Assembly: GCA_039519185.1 (NCBI GenBank)
Contig: CM076847.1
Span: forward strand, 73,419,247-73,483,246
Direction of reading: 5' to 3'
Length of the DNA stretch: 64,000 nucleotides
From: Astragalus membranaceus
Taxonomy: Eukaryota; Streptophyta; Magnoliopsida; Fabales; Fabaceae
Part shown: positions 45,221 through 56,472 of the stretch, piece by piece
Layout: each line of letters starts with the position of its first letter
Numbering within the stretch: the first letter of the stretch is position 1
Program-made: the position numbers and the translations under genes
The notes under the pieces: model-generated
The model's input: only the letters and a program-made list of their open reading frames with translations
What the model was told of the DNA's origin: nothing
Databases searched by the model: none

Positions 45221-46543
45221 CATCCATTGGAATGAATTAGTTGAAAAAATTTTAGCAAAATATTTTCCACCAAGTAAAAAGGCCACGATGAGAAATGACA
45301 TCACTGCCTTTAGACAAAAAGAAGGTGAATCACTATTTGAAGCATGAGAAAGATGGAATGACCTTTTGAAAAAATGTCCTCATCATGATATCCCTGTCAT
45401 AATACAAATGGAAACATTCTATAATGGTTTGGAGCCCCAAACCAGACTCATGTTGGATGCATCACCTGGAGGAGTGCTATTGAACTTATCATACAATGAA
45501 GCCTCTGAGTTGATAGAAAAAATGGCAACCAACAGCTACAGTTGGCCCACAAAGAGGGTTAGTGCTCAAAAGAAGACAGCCGGGGTTCATGAAATCAGTG
45601 AAGTATCAGCTCTGGCAGCTCAAGTTGCATCACTCACCAACATGATAAAGAATCTCAATGCACCAGCATCCATTGCTGGAGCAATGCCAGATACTGCTGC
45701 TGCAATAGAACAAGCACCCCCAGGAACAACTAGTTGTGTATAATGTGGGGGTGGACACTTGTATGAGGAACATCCAAGCAACCCTGTCTCTCTTTACTAT
45801 GTGGGATACAACAAAAACAACAATCCTTATTCTAACACCTGCAAAACTATCAAAAGGCTCCTACACCAGCTAATGAAAACTCCTTGGAGACAATGTTCAA
45901 AGCATATATGAGCAAAACTGATGCTTTCATCAGTGAAACCAGAACTGCAAGGCAAGCTCATGATGCTTCATTAAAGAACTTGGATAATCAAGTGGGGCAA
46001 CTAGCTACATCATTGTACCAGAGGCCTAATGGTTCATTACCATCCACTACAGAATCCTCAACCTCACAGAAGCATGGAAAGGAGCAGGTAAAATCCATTT
46101 CTTTAAGAAATGGAAAAGATCTCTCAGAGCCATATGCAACAGAAGGTGTAGAAAAGGAAGAAAAAGAAAAAAAAAATGAAATAAATGAAAAAAGTGAAAA
46201 AAATGAAAAAAAAAATAGAAAAGAAAAGAATGTAACCGATAGAGGAGCAACAAATGCAGGAGCATCAAAAGCTGCAACATCAGAAACTACTTCCACACCA
46301 TCAAGGTTAGTCCCAGAATACTCTTCTCCTCCTTATCCACAAAGGTTGAAAAAGGCACATGAGGAGAAACAATTTGGCAAGTTCCTTGAGGTACTTAAAC
46401 AACTAGACATCAATGTACCCCTTGTTGAAGCACTCCAACAAATGCCCAACTATAAAAAGTTCATGAAGGATGTGCTCACAAAGAGAAGAAGATTGGGGGA
46501 ATTTGAGACAGTAGCAATGTCAAAAGAGTGCAGCATGATCATG
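45221..46543 (+). pseudogene. Element A gag, decayed
   Basis: Begins at WNELVEKILAKYFPPSKKA, aligned with B's WDELAEKFLGKYFPPNKNA. TGA at 45345-45347 replaces a Trp codon of B (EAWERW), and TAA at 45741-45743 lies in the knuckle (CV*CGGG against CVYCEGG). After a frame change the segment 45884-46543 is open: METMFKAYMSKTDAF, LDNQVGQLATSLYQRPNG, VPEYSSPPYPQRLKKA, KRRRLGEFETVAMSKECSMI. It stops at the exact point where B inserted. Confidence 0.85.
46539..46543. other. Target-site duplication of element B (left)
   Basis: TCATG, repeated at 59300-59304 directly after the 3' LTR. Confidence 0.95.
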
Positions 46544-48028
46544 TGATAACTCATATTTATATGAGTTATTCAAAGATAAATCATGCAAGTTCTCTGGCAA
46601 TAGTAGGTTGTTTCTATTTAGTTTCTGTTAGTTTATTGCTTTTTAGTTAGAAAGGGGCTAAATTACAAGTTCTAGGCATTTTGGTGCCAATTGGCGCCTT
46701 TGTGAGCGTTTTGATGCTTCTTGTGTTTGTGCAGTAATCTGAACGTGGCAACGTCTCTCATCACGTCTGAAGAAGGGCAGCAGAGCAAGAAAATAATATC
46801 TCATTTTGGCGCGCATGTAATGATGGTCAAAGATCTGGAAATGAAGAAGATCTTCTCTCTCCTCAGCGCTGACGCGGCTGACGCACTGTAGCAGGGCGGT
46901 GTCACTTCAGGGCAGAGTCAACTCGCAAGCAAGCTTGGAAGGTGGGGAATGACATCAGCAAACATGTGACCCTCTTTTGACCATGGCAATTCTCTCTCTA
47001 CAAAAAGGCAAGGGTGCACCATGCGGATTACACACGACTCCATTCATCATCCACCTTCCTCCATTTTTCAGAAATAGTTTTTCTAAAAGAAGTTCTGGAC
47101 ACAGACTTCTTCATTTTAAATTTTCTCAAGCCCCAATTTCCATCTTCATTCGCAACCATTACTGTAAAGCTCAGACGTTGTAACGTCTTTACAGCGTGCA
47201 TGAAGGAAGGCCACTTAGGCGTATCTCTTGCGTTTAGTCTCCTTTTCTCTATGTACGGTATTTGGATTTTAACTCCTCTTATTTCTGTAAGGATGCTCAG
47301 CATGAGCTAAATATTGGTAGTTGGGTTGTTGTTTTGCATGTAATGAACCTCTAGTTTAATGTTATGAAGTATTGATGTTTATGCGTTTTAAATCTTTGCA
47401 TGTTAATATTTCCAAACTTGTTTTAAACTGGCCACTTAAAATAAGTAGATTCATAGGTACAGACATGGTCTATGAAAAAACTCAAAGATTTATGTGAATG
47501 AAAAGGTGCACTAAAGACATTTAGGCATTTTTATCTAAGTCTAGACATAGAATGGATAATAGTTCATAGGACATTGCTGTGGGTACTTAAAATACAGGAG
47601 TAGGCCTACTTAGAACCTAGACATAGGAATTCTAGTACTTGAAGCTCTAACGTTTTGTGACTGAAAAGCACAGCTCTTTTGCAACAGCGTTCAAACGTTA
47701 TAACGTCTATACAACATAGCATTTGTACGTATTAACGTGTAAACGTTATAACGTCTGACTAGAGGAGATTTACTTGCATGCAGCAATCCAACTCATACTT
47801 TTCCATTTTCACAACCACTTCCTCTTTACTTGTTTTATTTACGTTCTTAGTCTTAACACCTACTTTTAGTGCCGATTTATTACCTGTTTCACTTGTGTTT
47901 TAAAGACTTGAACTCTGAAAGTTAATCAATCCTCGTGGGAACGATCTCTTACTTTTATCCACTTTATTACTTGTACGACGTGTATACTTGCACTGATATT
48001 GCGATTATAACACACACGAGTGCAAACA
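46544..48028 (+). repeat. 5' LTR of element B
   Basis: TGATAACTC...GTGCAAACA, 1,485 bp. It carries palindromes at 46742-46756, 47173-47188, 47694-47708 and 47742-47756, and half-sites near 46760, 47648 and 47727. Open frames of 68-98 codons inside recur identically in the 3' LTR and are not genes. Confidence 0.95.
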
Positions 48029-48034
48029 ATTTTT

Positions 48035-48052
48035 TGGCGCCGTTGCCGGGGA
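48035..48052 (+). promoter_or_regulatory. Primer-binding site of element B (tRNA-Asp type)
   Basis: TGGCGCCGTTGCCGGGGA, complementary to the 3' end of plant tRNA-Asp (CCCGGCAACGGCGCCA), six bases after the LTR. This is the usual Athila primer site. Confidence 0.92.
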
Positions 48053-48143
48053 TTGTATTTAACTTTTATTGCTCAACAAGAATTAAAACACTAGGTGAAA
48101 GAATTCTGCTGTGTTGTTTGTTGTTTTTGTGAGTGAACAGGTA

Positions 48144-48156
48144 AACGTTACAGCGT
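48144..48156 (+). repeat. Palindrome variant abutting the gag start codon (B)
   Basis: AACGTTACAGCGT ends directly before the gag ATG at 48157. The left half is B-type, the right half C-type. Element C has AAGCGCTACAGCGT in exactly the same place (63084-63097, ATG at 63098). Confidence 0.8.
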
Positions 48157-51100
48157 ATGCTTAGTTCCAGTTCAAGCTCTAGTTCAACAGAACCAGGGAG
48201 TGGATCTGAGCCTGAATTCTATCCAGAACCTGAAAGAACCTTCAGGCGACTAAGGAGACAACAAAGGTTAAGAAGGCAGCAACAACACCAGCAATTTCAG
48301 CCACCCACCATGTCTGAACATGGTACTGGTGGTAGAAGCTCCAGAGGTGGACGCACTCCAAGAGGAGGAAAGCACTCTGATGCTGGAGGTAGAGAACGTG
48401 GTCGTGGACCACAAACTCATACAGAAACCTATGTTGATGATGAACACTGGCAGAGACAGCAACTCATCAATGCAGGGCCACAAGACATGGTCAATGACAG
48501 AGACAGGCCTATGCGTGATTATGCCGTGCTCAACCCTGCCCATTTACAAACAGGCATTGCAAGACCACCTATTCATACTGGTCACTTTGAATTCAAGCCA
48601 ATGATGTTCCAAATGCTGCAGACTGCAGGGCAATTTGGGGGTTTTCCTCAAAAAGATCCTTATGCACATCTAAGGCAATTTTTGGATGTGTGTAGCAACT
48701 TTGTCATCCCTGGAGTCTCAGAAGATGCCTTCTGATTGAAGCTATTTCCATATTCTCTTAAGGATACGGCCAAGAATTGGTTGAACTCTTTAGAGCCAAA
48801 TTCAATTCACACTTGGGATGAGCTAGCTGAGAAATTTCTTGGAAAATACTTCCCTCCCAACAAAAATGCCAAGTTAAGAAATGACATCACTTCCTTCAAA
48901 CAAAGAGAAGGGGAATCATTATTTGAGGCTTGGGAAAGATGGAAGGAATTACTAAGAATGTGCCCACACCATGGTATACCCGTGGTTATTCAAATGGAGA
49001 CTTTTTATAATGGTCTAGATCAACCCACCAGACTTATACTGGATGCTTCATCAGGCGGTGTCATATTGAACATGTCTTTCTCTGAGGCATGCAGACTTAT
49101 TGAAGACATAGCTACTCACAATGCCCATTGGCCTTCTGATAGATTCACTCCCGGAAAGAAGGCTGGTGTCCATGAGATAAGTGAAGTAACTTCCCTTTCT
49201 GCTCAGGTTGCTTCTTTGACCAATATGATTAAAAACTTGAATACCTCAAACGTGGCAACGTCTGAAACACAGACTGCTGCAGCTGTTGAACCAACACCAT
49301 CTGGGGGAGTAGTGTGTGTCTATTGTGAAGGAGGGCATGTCTACGAAGAGTGTCCCCATAACCCTCAGTCTGTAAACTTTGTATCACATAACAAAGGTAA
49401 CAGTCCCTTCTCCAACTTTTACAATTCAAATTGGAGAAATCACCCAAATTTTAGTTGGAAGAGCAACAATTCTTTGAATGCTAGCGATACTGCTCCTGCA
49501 ATACCCCCAGGATTTCCCCCTCAACAACAAAAGCAGTATACGCAGAATAACAACAACAGCAATTTGGAAGCCTTGATGAAAACTTTCATAAGTGATTGTA
49601 GGGCAACCTTACAGACCCATGAGTCTTCAATCAAAACTTTGGAGAACCAAATTGGACAGATAGCCTCAGCTCTTACTCAAAGACAGAATGGATCTCTTCC
49701 ATCCACAACTGAAACACCATCTTCATCAAAATCAAATGGTAAAGATGTGGTGAATGCACAGGTAAATGCTATCTCATTAAGAAGTGGCACTGAGTATCCA
49801 GAACCATCTATGCCTAAGGAATCTGAGGTGCCAGACAAGGAAAAGGAGAAAAACAAAGGTGGAGAAAAAGAGAAGAATATTCCAGATATTGTGATGTCTA
49901 AGCCAGACGTTACAACGTCTAATTCTGAACCAGGAATCAAGACTGTTCCTAAGATTGTACCTGAATATCCTCCGCCACCCTACCCTCAAAGACTAAAGAA
50001 AGCTCATGAAGACAAGCAATTCAGCAAGTTCATGGAGATGCTAAAACAGCTACACATAAACCTTCCCTTGGTTGAAGCTCTACAGCAGATGCCAAACTAT
50101 GCCAAGTTCCTAAAGGATATCATCACCAAAAGAAGAAGGCTAGGGGAGTTTGAAACTATTGCTTTAACTGAAGAATGTAGCTTAATCATGCAGAATAAAC
50201 TCCCTAGAAAACTGAAAGATCCTGGCAGTTTTACTATACCATGCTCCATTGGAGATTTTTACCTTGGCAAAGCTTTATGCGATTTGGGGGCAAGTATTAA
50301 CTTGATGCCCAAGTCCATTTATGAAAAACTTGGTATAGGAACTGCCAGACCTACTTCTTTAAGTCTTACATTAGCTGATAAAAGTAGAGTTTATCCTGAG
50401 GGCATATTAGAAGATGTTTTGATTAAAGTTGACAAATTTGTTTTTCCAGTGGACTTTGTTATTTTAGATTTTGATGCAGATAAGGAAGTTCCTATCATCT
50501 TGGGGCGACCATTTCTAGCCACTGGAAGGACACTCATTGATGTGCAGAAAGGAGAATTAATCATGAGGGTCAATGACCAAGAAGTCAAGTTCAACGTCCT
50601 CAACGCACTCAAGTATCCAGAACCTAACACAGAGGAATGTTCCTTTGTGGTTGCCCTTGACCATGTGGTTCAAAAACAATTCAATAAAGATAATGACCAC
50701 TTGGAAAAGATTCTGGGCAAAGATGAGATTCAAGAGTTGTTATCAGAAGAAGCTGATCCGTTAAACGTTACAACGTCAACCACAGACGTTGTCACGTCTG
50801 ATTCCCATGTACTCAGGGCGTGGACAAAGAAGTATGAATCTTTGGGGCAAGAAGACTCCAATCTCAAGAAGATAGTACCCTCCATTGAAGAACCACCCAC
50901 TCTGGAACTGAAGGTGCTACCTGACCACCTGAAGTATGCCTTTTTAGGGGAAAATGATTCTTTACCTGTGATCATTTCTTCTAATCTCTCACAAGAGCAG
51001 GAAAGTGATCTCATTAGTACCTTGAAAAGACGCAAGAAAGCCATTGGTTGGCAAATGGCAGATATCAAGGGTATCAGTCCCACAATCTGTATGCACAGAA

Positions 51101-53859
51101 TTGTCTTAGAAGAGAATGCAAAGAACAGCATTGAAAGACAAAGGCGATTGAACCCGATAATGAAAGAGGTGGTCAAGAAGGAAATCATCAAATGGTTGGA
51201 CGCAGGAATCATCTACCCAATCAGTGACAGCTCATGGGTGAGCCCAGTTCAATGTGTACCAAAGAAGGGTGGAGTTACTGTGGTGACCAATGACAAAAAT
51301 GAGTTGATTCCAACAAGAACAGTGACTGGATGGAGGATATGTATGGACTACAGGAAGCTGAACAAAGCAACCAAGAAGGACCATTTTCCTCTGCCATTTA
51401 TTGACCAGATGTTGGATAGACTTGCAGGCAAAGAATTCTATTGTTTCCTTGATGGTTACTCAGGATATAACCAGATAGCTATTGTGCCTGAGGACCAAGA
51501 GAAGACCACATTCACTTGTCCCTATGGTACCTTTGCCTTCAGAAGGATGCCATTCGGGTTGTGTAATGCACCTGCAACATTCCAGAGGTGTATGATGGCT
51601 TTATTCTCAGATTTTATTGAAAAATCCATGAAAGTTTTCATGGATGACTTTTCAGTCTATGGAGACTCATACAAGGCATGCTTGGATAACTTAGAAGGAG
51701 TTTTAATAAGATGTGAAGAAACCAACTTAGTACTCAACTGGGAGAAATGCCACTTTATGGTTCAAGAGGGAATTGTTTTGGGGCATAAAATTTCAAATAA
51801 AGGGTTGGAGGTGGATAAAGCAAAAATTGATGTTATTGACAAATTACCTCCACCTACCACTGTCAAAGGTATTAGAAGTTTCTTAGGGCATGCTGGTTTT
51901 TACAGAAGGTTTATCAAGGATTTCTCAAAAATTTCCAAACCTTTGTGTCTGCTGCTGCAACGTGATAATGTCTTCAACTTTGATGAGCATTGTCATGAAG
52001 CCTTCCAGAAATTGAAGACTGCCCTAGTAACAGCTCCTGTGATAGTCACTCCTGACTGGTCCAAACCATTCGAATTAATGTGTGATGCGAGTGACTACGC
52101 TGTAGGGGCTGTATTGGGTCAAAGGTATGGCAAAATTTTTCACTCTATATATTATGCTAGTAAAACCTTAGATGATGCCCAATTAAATTATACTGTAACT
52201 GAAAAAGAGTTACTGGCTGTTGTATTTGCTTTTGACAAATTTCGATCATACTTGGTGGGTGCAAAAGTTATTGTTTTTACTGATCACTCAGCCATCAAGT
52301 ATTTGATTTCTAAAAAAGATGCAAAGCCATGACTCATCAGATGGGTTCTCCTCCTCCAAGAATTTGACTTGGAAATTCATGATAAAAAGGGGGTGGAGAA
52401 CCAAGTTGCTGATCATCTTTCTAGGCTTGAGAATGTTGATGCAGGTACAGGCGCAAAAGAGATAAAAGAAAATTTCCCTGATGAAAAACTGCTGACAGTA
52501 GCCACAGTAGCTGAAGACGTTACCACGTCTATGGCAATTTCTTCCAACGTTATAACGTCTGATGCTACTGCACCCTGGTATGCTGATATAGTCAACTTCC
52601 TAGTTAGTAAGATTGTTCCTGTGGATTTCAACCATCAGCAAAGAAAAAAGTTCTTCCACACAGTGAAGCACTATTTTTGGGATGAGCCCTATCTGTATAA
52701 GATGTGTCAAGATCAGTTGCTTAGGAGATGTCTTGCTGAAAAAGAACAACTTCATGTGTTACAACAATGTCATGCATCACCTTATGGAGGACATTTTGGA
52801 GGAACCAGAACTGCAGCAAAGGTGCTACAGTCAGGATACTATTGGCCAACACTCTTCAAAGATGCTCATGAATTAGTGAAAAGATGTGATAAATGCCAAA
52901 GAACTGGAAACATCTCCAATAAGCAAGAAATGCCATTGACAAATATCCTTGAAGTGGAGCTGTTTGATGTTTGGGGAATGGACTTCATGGGGCCATTTCC
53001 TATGTCTCATGGAAACTTATACATTTTGGTAGCTGTGGATTATGTGTCAAAATGGGTGGAAGCCATTGCATTGCCCAATAATGAAGCCAAATCAGTCAGC
53101 AAATTCCTTAAGCAAAACATCTTCACAAGATTTGGTACTCCAAGAGCTATAATCAGTGATGAAGGCTCTCACTTCTGTAACAAGCTGATTGAGAACCTAT
53201 TGGCTAAGTACGGAGTGAAACACAAGATTGCTACAGCTTATCACCCACAGACAAGTGGTCAAGCAGAAATTTCCAACAGAGAAATTAAAAGGATACTTGA
53301 GAAGATGGTTGGTCCAAACAGGAAGGATTGGTCCCTGCACCTTGATGATGCATTGTGGGCGTACAGGACAGCATTTAAGACACCACTGGGCATGTCGCCA
53401 TACAAGCTAGTCTTCGGAAAAGCTTGTCACCTGCCCATTGAACTCCAACACAAAGCTCACTGGGCACTGAAGCAACTGAACTTAGATCATTCAAAGGCTG
53501 GAGAAGCAAGGCTCCTTCAACTAAATGAGCTAGAGGAATTCAGGCACACTGCCTATGAGAATTCAGCAATGCATAAGGAGAAAACCAAGAAGTGGCACGA
53601 TCAGAAAATTCAAAGAAGGGAGCTAGTAGAAGGACAATCAGTTTTGCTGTTTAATTCAAGGTTAAAGTTGTTCCCTGGGAAGTTAAAATCAAGATGGTCA
53701 GGACCTTTCAAGCTAGTAAAAGTCTACCCTCATGGTGCTGTGGACCTGTTTGATGAGAAAACTAATTCCATTTTCAAAGTCAATGGCCAAATAGTGAAGC
53801 ATTACTATGGAGAACATGTGGTTAGGGACAAGACCACAGTGGCTCTCAACAACCCCTGA
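48157..53859 (+). CDS. Element B gag-pol polyprotein with two in-frame TGA
   Basis: One frame of 1,900 codons. Gag (about residues 130-310), knuckle-like CVYCEGGHVYEEC (about 387), SLPSTTE-type linker, protease ALCDLGASINLMP (about 705), reverse transcriptase ELIPTRTVTGWRICMDYRKL and FMDDFSVYG (about 1161), RNase H LMCDASDYAVGAVLG and TDHSAIKYLISKK, integrase HHCC (GGHFGGTR...CDKCQ, about 1540), MDFMGPFP, IISDEGSHF and HPQTSGQAEISNREI, no chromodomain. The product would build particles and carry out reverse transcription and integration. TGA codons at 48733-48735 (codon 193; C has AGA) and 52330-52332 (codon 1392; A has AGG) interrupt it. Linkers carry palindromes read mostly as DVTTS or NVTTS. 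With a young insertion date, the stops are either recent or the copy moved in trans. Confidence 0.9.
50764..50799. repeat. Palindrome pair in protease-RT linker (B)
   Basis: AACGTTACAACGTCA (50764-50778) and AGACGTTGTCACGTCT (50784-50799), encoding NVTTS and DVVTS. Another pair in the RNase H-integrase linker is AGACGTTACCACGTCT (52515-52530) and AACGTTATAACGTCT (52546-52560), encoding DVTTS and NVITS. Single copies in the gag region are at 49249-49263 and 49905-49920. Confidence 0.85.
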
Positions 53860-54357
53860 ATTCAAAAAGGAATAGTCTGGCTGAAGACTCTTAAAGCAAG
53901 CGCTCTTGGGAGGCAACCCAATGGTTTTAATTAACCAGCAATTTTTGTCTTTAAATTTTTTGTTTTGTGCAGGAATGGGAGCTGAAGTATTGTAAACGTT
54001 ATAACGTCTCTGCGTGTCTAGGATGTTATCACGTTTGCTGCCTGGGTAAAGTTTTAAATGAAAAAGAAAAGAAAATGAGTCAAGCAGTTTTCAAATGAAA
54101 AAAATTTTTAAAATGAAAATGATTTTTTTAAGACGTGACTGCCAAAGTGATCATGACGTCACTTCCCACGGTTACCCCTTTTCCCAAACCCACGCCACCA
54201 CCTACTTCTCAACTTCCCATAAAACCTCCCCAATAAACACTCACCAGTTACAATCACCAAAACCACCTTCAGACACTTTCAGAAACCGCAATCTTATCCC
54301 TTCCCCCAAATCTCAAATCTCAAATCCCCCACTCTCCAGAAAACTCATTCAATCACC
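53860..54357 (+). promoter_or_regulatory. Spacer with candidate internal promoter for ORF3
   Basis: Holds a palindrome copy (53995-54009), a perfect TGACGTCA (54154-54161), a TATA-like 'cccataaaacc' (about 54217) and then about 130 bases of A/C-rich, ATG-free leader ending at 'caatcaccATGAC'. The arrangement looks like a plant promoter and leader rather than a simple spacer. It may alternatively include a splice acceptor for a subgenomic mRNA. Confidence 0.45.
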
Positions 54358-56472
54358 ATGACAAAAATCAAACAAGCTGCAGTAAAATCATCTGGTAAAG
54401 GAAAGAATGTCAACCCAAGTTCTTCCTCTGTTCCAATTCCAGAAATCCCCATTCCTTCAAAGAAGAAAGCCTTGCTGCCAGAAAGGGGATTCAGCTTGGA
54501 AAACCCAAATCCTGACTTTCTCGCAACAGTGACAGCATTGGGATGGCAGAAATTTGTAGTTCACAGAAAGGAATACATTGCAACTCTGGTGCATGACTTT
54601 TACAAAGGGATCGTTGAAAGAACCGATGGAGAACTTTCAAGCACATCCATCGTTCGAGGAGAAGAAGTCAAATTTGGTGTAAGAATCATAAATGACTACT
54701 TTGGGCTAGGTTACTATGGCAAGGCAGTTGAGGTGAAGCAAAAGACTTACGGAGTGGCAGAAATGACTGAAATCAAAGAAAGGATTTGTGTTGAAGGAGC
54801 TGTTTGGGAGCGAAGAGGCGACCATGGAAATGAATTCAAAATTTTGAAGAGATACCTGTGTGATGAGGCCAGTGCTTGGTTTCATTTCATTAGGCATTGC
54901 TTGATACCCACTTTTCACACTCTCTGGGTTGATAAAGAGAGGATGATTGCTATTGATGCCATTATGTCAAGAGATAAGATTGAGGTGGGTAAGCTCATCA
55001 ACAGGGAGATTAACAAATGGCAGAACAGGAAGGATGGATACCTATACTTCCCTTGTTTAATCACTGATCTCTGCATGGAGGCTGGAGTGGAGATTGAAGC
55101 ATCTGAACTAAGAGAGGAACCCCAGGGGGCATTCTCTACAAAGTTCAAAGCTAGGCAGAGAGCTGCAGATGCTACCACGTCAGTTGATGCACAGACGTTA
55201 CAACGTCTGGTGAACCAGCAAAACAGCCTAGCCAAGTTTGTCAAGGAGCAATTTGAGTGGCAAAAGAAGGTGAATGCACAGACAACAAAAGGCAAGATGG
55301 TGATTGAAGAACCAGTACTTCCAGATTGGATGCAAGAGGAAGATGAAGACAACATACCCTTATCAACAATGAACCTCAGGAAAGTGAAGAAGGAAAATGT
55401 CAAGAAAACAAGAAAACCAACCACAAAAAGAAAGAGCCCAGCAAAGAAAAAGCAGAAGAAGGTAAGTAGTGAGGAAGAAGAGCTTAAATCAACTGATATG
55501 GATAGCATCAGTGAGAGTGATGCAGAGGAATCAAAGAGGGTGAGTAGGGAAATCCTAAGTAATAATGAAGAAGAAACACACTCAGAAGAGAAAGGAAGCT
55601 CCAGTGACAAGACGGATATTGAGGCTGACTCTCCACCGACCCAAACACTCAAAGAACCAGCCCAACCCACACCTCCATCACCAAAAGCCAAACAACCCCA
55701 TCCCTCAGCTAAAGAACAAACCACCCATGACCAAAACATCCCCAAAACACCACAATCTGAACCTGAAGATCAACCCATTTCAAAACCAACCCCCACTCAA
55801 CCTGAACCAACTAAAGAGCCATCACAACCATCCATTCCAGAAGTAACCAGTGCAGACGTGACTACGTCTGAACCAACTGCTGTTGAAACTAACCCAGACT
55901 CACAACTCATTCCCCCACCCAAAAGACAAAGATTCAAGACTGTACCCACCCAGAGTCCATTTGGGAAGAAGAAAAGGCGTGAATTAGCCGCTGCAAGTGA
56001 AGAAGCAAGACATGGTGAAGAAGAAGAACAACTAGTTGATGCTCCTGCAACCAAAAGGCAAAAGTTGCAGGTAAGAAAGAAATCTGAAGCTGCTAAAGAC
56101 AAGCCAGCAACAGCCACCAGCGCAGCATTTGTTGCTGCAAGTGGTTCAGAGAATGCTCCTGCTGTTGCTGCTGAAGAGAAAGCTGCAGACGTTACAACGT
56201 CTCAAGAGCCAGAGGTTGAAAAAGCCCAGGGAGAACCCAAAGAGCAGCAGCAGATTCATCCTGCAGAACTGGAAAAGCAGAAAGCATGTGAGGAAGCAAA
56301 GAAAATAGTTGCTGAGAGCAGTGCAAAGAAGCCCCAAGAAACTGAAGTCTCAGTTGATGCTGGTGATGGTGAAGGAGAGAAGAAGAAGAAGGAAAAGAAA
56401 AAGAAGACTGTGCAAGCAAGCATCCCAGCCAGACAGAGTGGAAGGCTCAGGTCTGGTGCTCTGAACAAGTAA
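54358..56472 (+). CDS. Element B third ORF (env position), 704 aa
   Basis: An intact single frame. Residues about 28-270 (RGFSLENPNPDFLATV, WQKFVVHRKEYIATLV, VKFGVRIINDYFGLG, SAWFHFIRHCLIPTFHTLW, MSRDKIEVGKLINREI) resemble the 'putative plant transposon protein' domain found downstream of pol in Athila-like elements. Residues 335-704 are charged and repetitive: basic runs (TRKPTTKRKSPAKKKQKK, KKRRELAAASEEA), acidic runs, a Pro/Thr-rich centre and a Lys-rich tail ending RQSGRLRSGALNK. I see no signal peptide or transmembrane helix, so an envelope role is unlikely; the basic patches suit a nuclear nucleic-acid-binding protein (inference). Palindromes occur at 55193-55208 (frame QTLQRL), 55854-55869 and 56187-56202 (frame DVTTS). 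Function unknown. Confidence 0.8.
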   Translation: MTKIKQAAVKSSGKGKNVNPSSSSVPIPEIPIPSKKKALLPERGFSLENPNPDFLATVTALGWQKFVVHRKEYIATLVHDFYKGIVERTDGELSSTSIVRGEEVKFGVRIINDYFGLGYYGKAVEVKQKTYGVAEMTEIKERICVEGAVWERRGDHGNEFKILKRYLCDEASAWFHFIRHCLIPTFHTLWVDKERMIAIDAIMSRDKIEVGKLINREINKWQNRKDGYLYFPCLITDLCMEAGVEIEASELREEPQGAFSTKFKARQRAADATTSVDAQTLQRLVNQQNSLAKFVKEQFEWQKKVNAQTTKGKMVIEEPVLPDWMQEEDEDNIPLSTMNLRKVKKENVKKTRKPTTKRKSPAKKKQKKVSSEEEELKSTDMDSISESDAEESKRVSREILSNNEEETHSEEKGSSSDKTDIEADSPPTQTLKEPAQPTPPSPKAKQPHPSAKEQTTHDQNIPKTPQSEPEDQPISKPTPTQPEPTKEPSQPSIPEVTSADVTTSEPTAVETNPDSQLIPPPKRQRFKTVPTQSPFGKKKRRELAAASEEARHGEEEEQLVDAPATKRQKLQVRKKSEAAKDKPATATSAAFVAASGSENAPAVAAEEKAADVTTSQEPEVEKAQGEPKEQQQIHPAELEKQKACEEAKKIVAESSAKKPQETEVSVDAGDGEGEKKKKEKKKKTVQASIPARQSGRLRSGALNK
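55193..55208. repeat. Palindrome in ORF3 in an alternative frame
   Basis: AGACGTTACAACGTCT, the consensus motif, but read as Q-T-L-Q-R-L instead of D-V-T-T-S. This shows that DNA or RNA, not a peptide, is conserved. Confidence 0.85.

Noticed and set aside
45988..46296. Phe-rich minus-strand frames opposite element A gag
   Set aside because: Antisense shadow of the Lys/Glu-rich gag linker.
47014..47310. 98-codon plus-strand and 91-codon minus-strand frames in the LTR, repeated at 58285-58581
   Set aside because: They are identical only because the LTR is duplicated. No domain is present and they occur on both strands of the same sequence.
48736..48738. TTG start for a separate pol ORF in element B
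   Set aside because: Alignment with element C shows a single gag frame across this point; the break is an in-frame TGA, not a new start.
54915..55745. 276-codon minus-strand frame opposite ORF3
   Set aside because: Antisense shadow of a biased sense sequence; the sense frame has domain similarity and is longer.
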